A stretch of 64,000 bases of DNA from UBA7662 sp943369355 (GCA_943369355.1 CALRMX020000008.1:58006-122005); one strand, 5' to 3'; counted from the first letter of the stretch, positions 34,788 to 45,700 are shown. Notes: generated from the letters alone by a model not told the origin. Program-made: numbers and translations.

Positions 34788-35759
34788 TCAGAAAATTCCG
34801 AGGCTCCAAACCAAAACACCTGCCCACACCAGCAAGAGCAGGTCGAGCAGAAATACCGGCCGCACCGACTCCAAAAATCTTCCCAGAAAAAATGCTCCAA
34901 TGGGGATGAACAAACTGGCAATGTACCAGCTGTCGCCCGGCATGAGCAGCACGGCGACCAAGGCACTCCCCAGCAAAATGAGAAACATACGCTGCGTATT
35001 GCGCAGGGCATTGGTTTTCATGTTCACCGAGGTGAAACTCATGAGCAAACCAAAAAACAACATGCTTAAGCCGAGGGCTGCTAGTAATTTCTGCGGGTCG
35101 CTAAGCTCGCGGAGGCTGTAGGTAAACAACAAATCGAAGTCGAACCACCCTTGCAACAACTCCAAATGGCCAGTCAAATAAAGACCTCCTGCCAACAAAT
35201 ACAGCGGGGTGGCATAACCGAGCAGCCACACCAACAGGGCACGCAAGCGAAAAACGCCCCCGAGGATGATGCCCAGCAAGGTGGCAGGAAACAATACCGC
35301 AGCGGGCTGGTACAATAAAAAGCACAAGGAGGCCAAAAAACCCGCATCGAATACCAGTTGCAGTTGGCGGGGACTGCTGCTTACGATCATCAAATTGCGG
35401 AGGATGTAGGCAAACAAAGGCGTGCAGAGCACCGCAGGGTGAAAGCTCAGCCATTCGGTTACGCTGCCGGCAATGAGCAAATAGGCCAACCCGAACCAAC
35501 CGTGGGCTTCGCGGCCCAACTTCATATCGGTAAACAACAAATTAAGCAGCCAAGCAGGAACCACTAAAGCGAGGAAACTTACCACCCACTGCAGCCATTG
35601 CGGCCAGCTGCGGAGCCAACCTTGCACAAAGTCGGCTTCCAAGCCGGGCATATACGGCAAGCTGGTCATGGTGCCGGCCAACGTCAGCAGCAGGCCCAGC
35701 AGCACAAGGGCTACTGTGGTGAGCAGCGTATTGTTGGTACGGAATAAGGCCGAGATCAT
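34788..35759 (-). CDS. DUF6427-like integral membrane protein
   Basis: A 323-residue protein with about ten hydrophobic helices and little soluble sequence. It starts MISALFRTNNTLLTTVALVL and ends FLLDLLLLVWAGVLVWSLG. The pattern resembles the Bacteroidota DUF6427 group of unknown function; this is a recollection of family character rather than a strict motif match. The ATG overlaps the upstream gene stop as ATGA. It lies directly upstream of purQ in the same direction, which could indicate co-expression but does not define its role. Confidence 0.65.
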   Translation of the reverse strand: MISALFRTNNTLLTTVALVLLGLLLTLAGTMTSLPYMPGLEADFVQGWLRSWPQWLQWVVSFLALVVPAWLLNLLFTDMKLGREAHGWFGLAYLLIAGSVTEWLSFHPAVLCTPLFAYILRNLMIVSSSPRQLQLVFDAGFLASLCFLLYQPAAVLFPATLLGIILGGVFRLRALLVWLLGYATPLYLLAGGLYLTGHLELLQGWFDFDLLFTYSLRELSDPQKLLAALGLSMLFFGLLMSFTSVNMKTNALRNTQRMFLILLGSALVAVLLMPGDSWYIASLFIPIGAFFLGRFLESVRPVFLLDLLLLVWAGVLVWSLGIF

Positions 35760-37222
35760 AGGAGCTCAAAGGTAAGGCGGAAGATGCCTTTTTTCTTCCG
35801 CTTCACAGCCGGAATGAGCAAGGTGGTAGGCGTAACCACGGCGGCATCGGGTTGTAAAATGGCCGCATCGTCCGATTCGGGACTCAAAATCACACGGGGT
35901 AATACATCGCCCTGGTTGTTGATACGATACAAAAGCACCGCATTTTTGCTTCGCCCTTCTTCGTTGTACACCAAATTGAGGTGTTTGTCGGTGACAAACG
36001 ACACAAAAGAGGTATACGGGCTCGGTTGTGTGGTGACCTGGGCCTTCGGGATGATTTGTCGCCAGTCGATGGTGCCGTCGGGGTTCATCGAAAGCACTAC
36101 AATCTCGTCGTAATGGTAGTAGATGATCTCGCGATATACCGGAAAACCTTGGCTGTATTGCACATAGGTTTGGGTGGTTTCGTAATTCGACTCGGCCACC
36201 AAGAGGGTGCCGCCATCTGAGCGTACAGCCAAATCGCGGATAAAATAGTCGGCCAGCTCTTTTTCGCGTTTTGCACTACGCGAACCTTGTAAGCGCGATT
36301 TAAACTCGAGGTCGAAACGCGAAAAACCGATGCTGTCGAGCTGCAAGGGGTTGAGCGATAGGGTGGCATGTAAGGCGCCAGCCATCTGGTAGCGGTCGCG
36401 CTCCGAAAAAAAGCCACTCACACGCACCTTGTTATTCGCATAATCAACTACCGGCTGCACCGAGTTGAAGAAAAATACGGTGTCGCGCAAGGTGGCCTCC
36501 TGTAAAGCGAGGGTGCTGCGGTTGATGTACAGCAGCTTGTAGTAAAATTTAGTGGGGTCGTTGGTGCGCTTTTCTTTGTCGGTTACCTGCAGCCAAAGCA
36601 GCAGATTATTTTGCGGGTCGTGCATGAGCTTGCGCAGCTCGTAACGTTGTTTGTCGAGGGGCAAAAACAATCGGGTTTGTTGCTCCACCCGCATGGCGGC
36701 ATCGGCAAATCGGATGTCGAGCGCCATGTTTTCAGAGGCGCTTTCGTTCACATGCACCATGCTGTAGCCGCTCAAATCGTCCTTGGCTACAATTTTGAAG
36801 TTTGAGCGCGACCTGCCGCTTATGTCGTCCTGATCGTAAAGAACGGTGGGCGTGCCCGCCTCGCCGGCATGTGGCAGCACCATGTAAAAGAGGCCATGTT
36901 TGCGGAGTGTGCCCGAATAAATCGAGAAAAAAACAACCGCCTCGTTTTTGTTCACCACCAGATCTTCGATCTCAATGTTGCGGTCCTCGAGGGGGATTTT
37001 GTGCGAATACAACGGATTGCCCGTATAGCTAAACTTCTCGATGGCGCGCTCACGGCCCGACGAAGTGTATACATAATAGCCTGAACGATCGGCTCCCAAT
37101 ACCTTGTGCTGAAACGACCCTTTGTAGCTGCTGTTGAACGGCATCCACTGCAGCGACTGCCCCTGCAGCAGTGCTGAGGTCGAAAAAAGAAATGCGATGC
37201 AAAAAAGGAGTTGCCTGCTCAT
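35756..37222 (-). CDS. exported protein of unknown function, likely beta-propeller-like
   Basis: A 488-residue protein with a signal peptide MSRQLLFCIAFLFSTSALLQ, then a predicted mature start at GQSLQWMPF. The body is beta-rich, with repeats of the style YYVYTSSGRERAIEKFSYTG, KHGLFYMVLPHAGEAG and LLLWLQVTDKEKRTNDPTKF, suggestive of a propeller, but I recognise no named family. It ends in a basic cluster, VKRKKKGIFRLTFELL. The start at 37222 is used rather than 37243, which adds seven residues before the signal. It is coupled to the membrane gene downstream. Confidence 0.7.
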   Translation of the reverse strand: MSRQLLFCIAFLFSTSALLQGQSLQWMPFNSSYKGSFQHKVLGADRSGYYVYTSSGRERAIEKFSYTGNPLYSHKIPLEDRNIEIEDLVVNKNEAVVFFSIYSGTLRKHGLFYMVLPHAGEAGTPTVLYDQDDISGRSRSNFKIVAKDDLSGYSMVHVNESASENMALDIRFADAAMRVEQQTRLFLPLDKQRYELRKLMHDPQNNLLLWLQVTDKEKRTNDPTKFYYKLLYINRSTLALQEATLRDTVFFFNSVQPVVDYANNKVRVSGFFSERDRYQMAGALHATLSLNPLQLDSIGFSRFDLEFKSRLQGSRSAKREKELADYFIRDLAVRSDGGTLLVAESNYETTQTYVQYSQGFPVYREIIYYHYDEIVVLSMNPDGTIDWRQIIPKAQVTTQPSPYTSFVSFVTDKHLNLVYNEEGRSKNAVLLYRINNQGDVLPRVILSPESDDAAILQPDAAVVTPTTLLIPAVKRKKKGIFRLTFELL

Positions 37223-37356
37223 CGGGACGATAAAAATAGCCATTCCAAAAACAATCCGGAACCGTGTTTTAGTGTATGTTTTGTCAATTTTAATACAAAT
37301 GCACCTAATTTGTTTCGGCGAAGTCTTATTTTAGCGCCTTAGCTTATTGCATCCGC

Positions 37357-38118
37357 ATGAATTCCGCGCTTCTCACACAACTCGAACAACATCAGCTGGC
37401 AGGCCGGAAACAGCTTGCTGTCCTTATCGATCCCGATAAAGCTGGTGAACGCGGACTAGTACAGCTGGCACGCAGCGCACAAAAATTACAAGCCGATTAT
37501 TTTTTTGTAGGCGGTAGCCTCATGACCACCAACCGCCTCGATCAGGTGCTCTCGGTTTTACGTGAGGAATCCGATATACCCACCCTACTTTTTCCAGGTG
37601 GTGTTACTCAAATCAGCGAAAAAGCCGATGGTATCTTGTTGCTTTCCCTCATCTCAGGTCGTAATCCTGAATTTCTGATTGGGGCACATGTCATTGCCGC
37701 GCCGCTGCTGCGGGAGTCGGGCATACAAATTTTACCTACGGGCTACATGCTCATTGATGGTGGGAGAGCCACTACCGTTTCGTACATCTCCAACACCACC
37801 CCTATCCCTGCCGATAAACCCGAAATTGCGGCCTGCACGGCCATGGCCGGCGAAATGTTAGGTTTGCGCCTCATCTACATGGATGCAGGCAGTGGCGCTC
37901 AGCGGCCAATTGACGAGGCGGTGATCCAAGCGGTGCGTAAGTCGGTGAAACTGCCCATGATCGTGGGTGGCGGCATACGCGAAGGACATGCTGCGGCTGC
38001 AGCGTTTCGCGCCGGTGCCGACGTGGTGGTGGTGGGCAACGCCCTCGAAGATCGTCCTGCCTTCCTCGATGAGCTGGCAGCGGTGCGCTATCAAGCCAAC
38101 CTACACCTCTCGGCCTAA
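37357..38118 (+). CDS. geranylgeranylglyceryl phosphate synthase-like (PcrB/GGGPS) prenyltransferase
   Basis: A 253-residue TIM-barrel prenyltransferase that joins a polyprenyl diphosphate to sn-glycerol-1-phosphate, making the ether bond of archaeal-type lipids. Motifs are LAVLIDPDKAG (about residues 21-31), DYFFVGGSLMT, GRNPEFLIGAHV, PTGYMLIDGGRATTVSYISN (about 127-146) and the phosphate-binding GGGIREGHAAAAAFRAGAD. The length and motif set fit the group II enzymes found in Bacteroidota. The last four bases, CTAA, are shared by its stop and the stop of the convergent YyaL-type gene. Confidence 0.9.
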   Translation: MNSALLTQLEQHQLAGRKQLAVLIDPDKAGERGLVQLARSAQKLQADYFFVGGSLMTTNRLDQVLSVLREESDIPTLLFPGGVTQISEKADGILLLSLISGRNPEFLIGAHVIAAPLLRESGIQILPTGYMLIDGGRATTVSYISNTTPIPADKPEIAACTAMAGEMLGLRLIYMDAGSGAQRPIDEAVIQAVRKSVKLPMIVGGGIREGHAAAAAFRAGADVVVVGNALEDRPAFLDELAAVRYQANLHLSA

Positions 38119-40085
38119 TCCAAATCTTCTACGCGGTAAACGGGCAGTGCACAACTGCCATGGCTGCACGCATCTATACGTAGCTGTGCGGTGCTCATTC
38201 GACCTGCAAAAAGCGCTGGGGCTTCGCCTTCACCGTCGTGCACAAGCAAAAGGCGGTCGGGGCGGTACTGCGTGAGTAGTTCGCGATGTACTTCGTGGGC
38301 ACTACTCCCAGTGATGGTAAGCGCCTTGCGACCGTAGGCTTGTTCGAGACCCAACTGCATCCATCCTCCATGAAAATGGGCGTATTTGTCGAGATGCGGC
38401 TGCGCCAATGCCCACATCTGCTCCCGATGATCGTGGTAGCGCATGTCAAGGGTGAGCTCGGCAAGCTGCCCGAGCAGCCGCGCAAATACGCTATTGGCCG
38501 AAGGTTGAACATTGTCGGCGAGCTCATATTTTTTAGGGAGCGGAAGTTCCAGTTCCTGGGCCGACCAAGCCAACAAGCCGCTTTCGTCGTCAGCAAAACG
38601 CGTCAAGAGCTCATCGGCGAGGGCCTGGGCCTGCTTCAACCAGCGGCTGCTACCGCTCACTTCGTACAAGCGGAAAAACGATCGACCCAGGTAGGCGAGG
38701 TCTTCGCTAAAGGCAGGCTGACTGAGCTCTCCGCCGTAGTTTACACGCATCCACAGCCCATTCACCCGAAAGCTTTCGAGTACCTGAGCCAAACGAAGGG
38801 CTTCGTCGAGGAAGTGGTTGTCGCTAGTGGCGGCATAGGCTTCACAAAGGCCTTCGAGTTGTAAGGCGTTCCATCCCAGCAACATTTTGCGGTCGCGGGC
38901 AGGCTCTTCGCGCTGGCTTCGAACGCTTTCGAGCTTTTGACGCAGGGCGTCGGCTTGTTTAGGTTGTGCGGCGTATTCCGCTTCGTTCCATTGCAGCACA
39001 AGCAATGGGCCTTCCCAGCGTGCGGCATCGTCGAGGTCAAAAAGCCGCCGGGCCAGCGTCAGCTCCTGTTCATCGAGTAGCTGTTGGAGCTCGTAAAGTG
39101 TCCAAACGTAATATTTCCCTTCTTCTCCTTCGCTATCGGCATCCCAGGCAGCGCCATAGGCTCCCTCGGCTTGAAGCAAGGCAGCGCGGCACCAGCGGTC
39201 GATTTCGTAGAGCAGCCTGCGGTAGTGCTGCTTACCGGTGGCACGGTACAATTCGGCATAAAAGCTAAGCAGTTGACCATTGTCGTACAACATCTTCTCG
39301 AAATGTGGCACCCGCCATTGGTCGTCGACGCTATACCGGCAAAAGCCACCGCCCAGGTTGTCGTAAATGCCTCCTCCAGCCATGCGGTCGGCCGTGAGCA
39401 CAAGCTGATCCAGCAAAGGAACGTCGTTACTCCGTACCGCTTGGTCGAGCAGATAGCGCAGCATGGGCGGCATGGGGAATTTGGGAGCACCGCTGAGTGC
39501 GCCATACACCGCATCGAGGCGACCGCGGAAGGCGACGAGCGAACGGGCAGCATCTTCTTGGCGGAAGTTCTGCTCGGAGCCGACAACAAGTTGGTTCATG
39601 CTTTCGAGGCCTTCCTGCATCTTGCCGGCATAATCTTCCATGCGGCTTCGCTCGTTTTGCCACATGGTAGCGAGCTGCTCGAGCACGGCCAGCCATTGGT
39701 TTTTGCGGAAGTAGGTGCCGCCATACACGGGGCGGCCGTCGGGAAGTGCGATGACGTTGAGGGGCCAGCCACCTTGGCCGTTCATCAATTGGAGGGCGTC
39801 CATATATACGGCATCGAGGTCGGGGCGTGTCTCGCGGTCGATCTTGATCGGTACAAAATGAGCATTCATCACGGCCGCTACCTGCGCATCGTCGAACGAT
39901 TCGTGTTCCATCACGTGGCACCAATGACAGGCAGCATAGCCGATGCTAATTACCAGCAGGCGCTGCTCGTTGCGGGCCAGCTGCAAACTCTGCTCGTCCC
40001 ACGGCTGCCAAGCAACGGGGTTGTTAGCATGTTGACGCAGGTAAAGACTGGGCTGCGAGGCGAGGCGGTTGGTGAGTACTGTCAT
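38115..40085 (-). CDS. YyaL/spermatogenesis-associated protein 20-type thioredoxin-fold protein
   Basis: A 656-residue protein with an N-terminal thioredoxin-like DUF255 domain and a C-terminal (alpha/alpha)6 barrel. Family signatures are NRLASQPSLYLRQHANNPV, YAACHWCHVMEHESF (CxxC, about residues 53-56), DRETRPDLDAVYM, GQGGWPLNVIALPDGRPVYG, and the barrel segments GGFCRYSVDDQWRVPHFEKM and YYVWTLYELQQLL. Function is not well established; a role in redox or carbohydrate handling has been suggested for the family. The CxxC and the His in HWCHVME are intact, so it looks functional. Confidence 0.9.
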   Translation of the reverse strand: MTVLTNRLASQPSLYLRQHANNPVAWQPWDEQSLQLARNEQRLLVISIGYAACHWCHVMEHESFDDAQVAAVMNAHFVPIKIDRETRPDLDAVYMDALQLMNGQGGWPLNVIALPDGRPVYGGTYFRKNQWLAVLEQLATMWQNERSRMEDYAGKMQEGLESMNQLVVGSEQNFRQEDAARSLVAFRGRLDAVYGALSGAPKFPMPPMLRYLLDQAVRSNDVPLLDQLVLTADRMAGGGIYDNLGGGFCRYSVDDQWRVPHFEKMLYDNGQLLSFYAELYRATGKQHYRRLLYEIDRWCRAALLQAEGAYGAAWDADSEGEEGKYYVWTLYELQQLLDEQELTLARRLFDLDDAARWEGPLLVLQWNEAEYAAQPKQADALRQKLESVRSQREEPARDRKMLLGWNALQLEGLCEAYAATSDNHFLDEALRLAQVLESFRVNGLWMRVNYGGELSQPAFSEDLAYLGRSFFRLYEVSGSSRWLKQAQALADELLTRFADDESGLLAWSAQELELPLPKKYELADNVQPSANSVFARLLGQLAELTLDMRYHDHREQMWALAQPHLDKYAHFHGGWMQLGLEQAYGRKALTITGSSAHEVHRELLTQYRPDRLLLVHDGEGEAPALFAGRMSTAQLRIDACSHGSCALPVYRVEDLD

Positions 40086-40111
40086 GCCTATTCAAGGCGC
40101 AGCCGCCGGCT

Positions 40112-41425
40112 TTAGTTCAGGGAGATGGCTTTTTTTTCGGGAAGGTTGGGCTGCGACTGGGTGTCGCCTTGTACCAATAGGGGCTCGTCGGGCCTTACCA
40201 AAAACAAAGCGTTGAAGGCCATGAAGAAGGTGATACCGGCCTGTGTACCGAGGGTAGAGTCGCTGAGCATACTCAAAAACAACAGCAAATTAAAAAGTCG
40301 CGCCAAGCGCCGAGAGCCAGGAAATACCTGCTTGAGCGCCAGAAACCACAAGGCAACAAAATAAAATAGTCCCAATACACCAAACTTGATGGCAGTTTCT
40401 AAAAACTGATTGTGGGGTTTGTTGAAAGGGATGTGGTATTGTTGGTCTTCAAAAAGCGGCTTGCCCTCGGCGACCAGGTCGCCTGTACCTACCCCCAGCC
40501 ATAAATTTTCGCGCAGCAGCGGCCAGTATTCTTGGTAAAAGGCGATACGCTGACCGATGCTCGAATAGGTAGGCTCAGAGCTGGGGTAGCCCAACTGACT
40601 TTCGCGGAATTCGTTTACCGCCTCGTCGAATGGCTGCCGTACGCTGTCGAAACTAAAGTACATGAAAGCGCCAATGGCCACCATGAAAAAACCCGCGCCA
40701 AGGTAATACCACCACCTATGTCGACGGATGGGTACATACAACATCACAAAGGCGGGAATGAGCACTACAAAGCCGAGCTGACCAATGCGCCCCTTCATGA
40801 GGATGAGTGCCGTAAGCACCATGCCGGCAAAAATGAGCAGCGTGGTGCGGGCTTCGTTCGAGAGCTCCCGCCATTTCACCACCAGGTATTCGATAAAAAT
40901 GAAGAAGCTGAAACACAAAAATAAACTTGCCCGCGGCCGCTGCTCAAAGGCACTCGGGATTTTGGGCGTGCCCTTCAAAAAATCGAGCTCAGCGGCGGTG
41001 ATGTAAAAAACACTCACGGCCACGGCTACATTGGCAAGACCAAAAGCTAGCAATAGCCAGCGCCACTCGTCGCGCGTCATGCGCAGCGTACCCAATAAGA
41101 TGGGCAGGGTGAAGAAATAGTGCTTCATGTTAATCTCCGACCAACCCTCGCGCATATCGGTGGTATATGTGAGGCCCACAAAATACATGAGCAGCAAGGC
41201 AGGAAATAAAAAGATATAGGCCGAACTTTTGAGGGTGTCGAAGCGGCGGTTGCGGATAACGGGATCAGAAAAACCGATGAACCAACTGATGATGACCAAC
41301 ACCTCCGCCACGCTCGCAACGGCCTTCGACAAGGGAATGGCGGCGATAAAAATTGTAAGAAATCCGTACGCAATGCGTTCCGAATTAAACTTAAACGGTT
41401 GGGTATGTGTTGAGAAATTTGCCAT
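40112..41425 (-). CDS. O-antigen ligase/polymerase (Wzy-type) family membrane protein
   Basis: A 437-residue protein with about eleven hydrophobic helices. The large periplasmic loop includes NLWLGVGTGDLVAEGKPLF and IPFNKPHNQFLETAIKFGVL, the Wzy_C pattern with the HNxFLE-type motif of O-antigen ligases. It may ligate or polymerise surface polysaccharide in the inner membrane. The ATG at 41425 begins MANFSTHTQPFKFNSERIAYG; longer readings run into ribBA. No other glycan genes are adjacent, except the GT39-like protein at 29706, which is 10 kb away. The 109 bases to the ribBA start contain the divergent promoter region. Confidence 0.82.
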   Translation of the reverse strand: MANFSTHTQPFKFNSERIAYGFLTIFIAAIPLSKAVASVAEVLVIISWFIGFSDPVIRNRRFDTLKSSAYIFLFPALLLMYFVGLTYTTDMREGWSEINMKHYFFTLPILLGTLRMTRDEWRWLLLAFGLANVAVAVSVFYITAAELDFLKGTPKIPSAFEQRPRASLFLCFSFFIFIEYLVVKWRELSNEARTTLLIFAGMVLTALILMKGRIGQLGFVVLIPAFVMLYVPIRRHRWWYYLGAGFFMVAIGAFMYFSFDSVRQPFDEAVNEFRESQLGYPSSEPTYSSIGQRIAFYQEYWPLLRENLWLGVGTGDLVAEGKPLFEDQQYHIPFNKPHNQFLETAIKFGVLGLFYFVALWFLALKQVFPGSRRLARLFNLLLFLSMLSDSTLGTQAGITFFMAFNALFLVRPDEPLLVQGDTQSQPNLPEKKAISLN

Positions 41426-41503
41426 CGCAGGCAAAGTAGGTTGGTTTGGTTGAAGGCTTAACGCCAGTTTTGCGGCTAAATTATACGACCGTAGCTTAAT
41501 TTG

Positions 41504-41511
41504 TATCTTTG
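41504..41511 (+). promoter_or_regulatory. -7 promoter box (TATCTTTG) of ribBA
   Basis: Exact match to TAnnTTTG, 23 bases before the ribBA ATG at 41535. No TTTG is seen at the usual 19-21 base spacing upstream. The flanking 41426-41534 interval is AT-rich and separates the divergent Wzy-type gene and ribBA. No FMN riboswitch structure is recognised here. Confidence 0.55.
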
Positions 41512-41534
41512 CGCGGCAATTTGAGTACATAACT

Positions 41535-42749
41535 ATGGAAGATATACGTCTCGACTCCATCGAATCGGCGATTGAAGACATCCGTCAAGGAAAAATTATC
41601 ATCGTGGTCGATGATGAAGACCGCGAAAACGAAGGCGATTTTCTCGCCGCCGCCTCGTCGGTAACCCCCGAGATGATCAATTTTATGGCTACCCACGGCC
41701 GCGGACTCATTTGCGCACCCATCATCGAAGACCGCTGCGAAGAGCTGGGTCTCGACCTCATGGTGGGTAAAAACACCACCCTGCACGAAACACCGTTTAC
41801 CATCAGCATCGACCTCATCGGCAAAGGCTGCACCACCGGCATCTCGGCTTACGACCGCGCCATGACCATTCAGGCCTTGGTAGACCCAGCTACTAAGCCG
41901 GAAGACTTTGGTAAACCTGGACACATCTTCCCACTCAAAGCACGTCGCGGCGGTGTGCTCCGCCGCTCAGGACATACCGAAGCAGCCATCGACTTTGCCC
42001 GACTGGCAGGCTTCCCAGCGGTGGGGGTGATTTGTGAAATCATGAATGAGGATGGCTCAATGGCACGTTTGCCCGATTTAAAAAAGGTAGCCGAACGTTT
42101 CCAAATGAAGCTGGTATCCATCAAAGACCTTATCGAATACCGACTTGCCAAAGAAAGCCTCATCCGCCGCGAAATAGCGGTAGAAATGCCGACCCATTAC
42201 GGCGACTTTCAATTGGTGGCTTTCAAACAAACCAACAACGACCAAGAACACCTCGCCTTAATCAAAGGCAGCTGGAACGAAGAAGAGCCAGTGCTGGTCC
42301 GCGTTCACTCGAGCTGCATGACCGGCGATATTTTTGGCTCCTGTCGCTGCGATTGCGGCGAACAGTTGCAGGAAGCCATGCGCATGGTAGAAGAAGCTGG
42401 GAAAGGGGTGATCGTGTACATGAACCAGGAAGGCAGGGGCATTGGCTTGCTCAATAAGCTTAAAGCCTACAAACTTCAGGAGCAAGGCATGGACACCGTG
42501 CAGGCCAATTTGGCCCTCGGCTTTAAAATGGATGAGCGCGACTACGGAATTGGGGCGCAAATTTTACGCGATCTGGGCGTTCGTAAGATGAAGTTGATGT
42601 CGAACAACCCCACCAAACGCGCAGGCCTCATGGGGTATGGGTTAGAAATAGTAGAGCGGGTGGCCATCGAAATCAAAGCCAACAAACACAATAAGTCGTA
42701 CCTCATCACCAAACGCGATAAGATGGGTCACGACATCCTCAAAGGCTAA
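41535..42749 (+). CDS. ribBA: bifunctional DHBP synthase / GTP cyclohydrolase II
   Basis: Starts riboflavin synthesis from both ends: the N-terminal RibB domain makes 3,4-dihydroxy-2-butanone 4-phosphate and the C-terminal RibA domain opens GTP. The 404-residue protein shows RibB motifs DDEDRENEGDF (about residues 27-37), THGRGLICAP and RSGHTEAAIDFARLAG, and RibA motifs SSCMTGDIFGSCRCDCGEQL (zinc Cys residues, about 256-275), MNQEGRGIGLLNKLKAY and MSNNPTKR. All catalytic motifs look intact in both halves. The gene abuts the convergent TamB stop with no gap. Confidence 0.97.
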   Translation: MEDIRLDSIESAIEDIRQGKIIIVVDDEDRENEGDFLAAASSVTPEMINFMATHGRGLICAPIIEDRCEELGLDLMVGKNTTLHETPFTISIDLIGKGCTTGISAYDRAMTIQALVDPATKPEDFGKPGHIFPLKARRGGVLRRSGHTEAAIDFARLAGFPAVGVICEIMNEDGSMARLPDLKKVAERFQMKLVSIKDLIEYRLAKESLIRREIAVEMPTHYGDFQLVAFKQTNNDQEHLALIKGSWNEEEPVLVRVHSSCMTGDIFGSCRCDCGEQLQEAMRMVEEAGKGVIVYMNQEGRGIGLLNKLKAYKLQEQGMDTVQANLALGFKMDERDYGIGAQILRDLGVRKMKLMSNNPTKRAGLMGYGLEIVERVAIEIKANKHNKSYLITKRDKMGHDILKG

Positions 42750-45700
42750 TCAAAAGTCGCCCTTCCACTGGTCGGGAGCCCAAGGAATTCGTCGGATAAT
42801 ACGATCCTGCACCCACCGGGTAGCGCCTGCTTTGAGCTCGTTGCTGCTGTTGTAGTTGCGGGTGTACGACAAGCCGATGCCCTGGCGGTAGTTGGTGTCG
42901 CGGCTAAAAATTATGCGGTCGTCGAGGCGGTTAAAACCCTTGATGCGTAGCGAGCCGTCGGGATTCACTAGGTATTCAATGGTGACTTCTGCACCCGGAG
43001 CCTGGGTAGCGGCAGTACGTGAAGTTTGGTTTCCTATGTTTCCGTCTATCAATACCCGGTTATCGAATAAGGTTGTATTTACAGCCAGGTTCACATCGCC
43101 TATACCCGGTTCGGGAGTGGTGGCACCAGCACCACCGGTGAGCTGATTGGCCAGGTTCGAGTTGCGGTAATTCAAACCTACATTGATATTATCGCCGAGC
43201 AGGGGTGAAAGCAAACTCGACAATTGGTTGCCAAGTAATTCGGTAACCGTATTTACACTACCGCTGGCCGCAAAGCCACCACCAATGGCGTCACCTTCAG
43301 GGATAAACTGCCCTGCTACCAATAGGGCAATCACCTGGTTGTTGAGGCGTTGCTCATCATTGTTGAGGTTGTTGAGGGCCGATACCAGCAGCGGGTTGTT
43401 TTGGTTAATGGCGGGTACTTTCAGCTGGAAACTGATGTCGGGCAGTAGTAACGACCCCGCCAAACGGAGGTAGGCGTCGATATTGTAATACTGATTCAGA
43501 TTTTCTTGGTTGGCTTGCAAAACCGACGGAGGCAAAAGCGGACTTACCGAAGCCCGTTGCCGGTACACGGCATTCACGTCGAGCTGTGCGTCGTAGGGGT
43601 CGCCACTCCAGCGTATCACTGAGCCAGGGGCGATACGGAATTTTTTATTGGCAATGTTGGCAAGGGTAAAGGTATAGTCACCGTTGTTGAACACAAAATT
43701 GCCAAACATGGTGATGTCGCCCTGTGGGTTAACCTTCAGCTCAATATTGCCGTTGCCTTTACCTTTGATGATGTCGCCGGTTTGCCGGTCGAAGATGATG
43801 TTCAAATCAGCCACCGGTGTTACCGTGATGTTCATGGTAAAATCAACACCCGTGAGCTCTAAGTTTTCAATAGGAGCAGCCTTGCGTACAGTGTCCTTCT
43901 TATTCACAAATACGATGAAGTCGGTTTCGCTACGACTACCTTCTTCGTCGAGAGGAATGCTGAAGTTCGTGCCTGCCTCAGCCGTGGCCACCACGTTGAT
44001 GGCAACCAAATCAATAGGCCCGCGGAAGGTAGCATAACCACTCAGCCGGCCGGTGCCGAAATAGTCGGCGTCGTAGGTGGCGGGGGTATTCAGCACCAAC
44101 AAATTATTGGCGTCTAAGCGCAGGTCGAGACGAGTACGACGGAAGCGTTCGTGTAAAATTTTACCGCTAATGAAGCCACTACCACCAGCATCGTCGGTAA
44201 GCACCGCGCGATTGAAATCGATACTGTTTTCGGTGAAAAGAATACGTTTGTTGACGTTGTAATATTGGTTCAGGAAATCCACCCGCATGCGGGCTTTTTC
44301 GAGGTCGGCATAACCGGTGAGTACCGGCCCACTCAATTTGCCTTCGAGCCGCAAGGCTGCAGTGGCAAGCCCACTCACATCGTCGAAAGCCGGACGCAAA
44401 ATCTTTTCAAGTGCTCCAATGGGTGAACGGGCTAAACGTACATCCAGCAAAATGTCCTGTTCGTCGTCGAGGGAGGCGAGGTAGCCGCTGATTTGAGCCA
44501 ACGTATCGTCGGCATTCACCACGGTGGCAGCTACATTGGCCCGGTTCAACTCCGTACTATAGTCGCTACGCATCTCTACATTGCCGATAGGCTGACCGTC
44601 GAGCACAAACTCATCGAGTTGGATGTTCCCAAATACAGCGGGCTTGCGAAGTACCGAACTCGACCGCAAATTGATGTTGGCGAAACCTTCGAGTGAGGTT
44701 TTGTAAGCCTTGAGGATGGGGTTGAGTTGTTGTAAATCAACATCGCTTAGGGTCATGTATATGCTGTCGCTGCGGCTGCTGCTCACCACGCCCGAAAGTG
44801 AAATGAGCTGCTTGGCTTGCCGGAAACCGAAATCGTCGATGCGTAGGCTGCTGTCGCGCAGCCAGATCTCGCCGCGCTGCTCCAGCACCCAACGGTTGCC
44901 ATACAGCTCTACAAACGACGGGCGGAAGCCGATTTGCAGACTGTCGCGACGGGCATCGAGATAGCCGGCAATGGCCAGGCGGTTGTAACTGCTGTCGCCA
45001 GTAGCTTTCAGGTCGAACTGCAGGCTGTCGTGTCCAAGGGTTTGCTCGCTACTCAGCTCGTGAAGTACAAATCGGCTGTTGCGGAACATCGAATCCACAT
45101 ACAAATCGAGCGACATGGTGCTGGTATCGCTCGTGCCAATTAAGTTGAGCCCGGTGAGTCGCAACGAGTCAGCACGGAACTCGGGCAGGGTGAACGACAG
45201 GTCACTACGCTGACTGGCGGCGTCGAAAATCAGGTAACCTTCGAGGCTGTCGAGTTGGTAGCGGCCGGGGTAAAGGAAATCGGCCACAGGCTGGGCGTCG
45301 TGCAAGGCTACATTCAGCTGGAAATTCTGCTCCACCAGCGGCATGGCATTGGCTTGCTCGCGATGGAGGTAATACTCGAAAAAACGTCCGAAGCTGTGGC
45401 TCATCTCCTGCAAACGGAAACGACCCTGCATGGTAGCTTCACCGAAGGGTGCCACAGCCGAAAGCCGTCGGCTGCTATCGTCGAGCAGCTCGGCACGCAG
45501 CTCAATGGAGGGTAGCTGCAGCTGCCTACCGTTGAGCGACATATCGAGCTCGCGGAAGCTCAGCTCTCCGGTTACATTGTCTTCGTTCGTGCCTTCGAGG
45601 CAGATCTCCACATTGCCATGAAGTACCATGGTATCGCTGCTCAAGCGTAATGCATACAAGTCGAGATGTTCGATTTCGGCCACAAAATTGTAGAAGGGCC

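Noticed and set aside
39084..40115. 343-codon plus-strand frame
   Set aside because: Antisense to the YyaL-type gene; no recognisable domain.
41426..41534. FMN riboswitch upstream of ribBA
   Set aside because: No conserved RFN-element helices recognised in this short interval.
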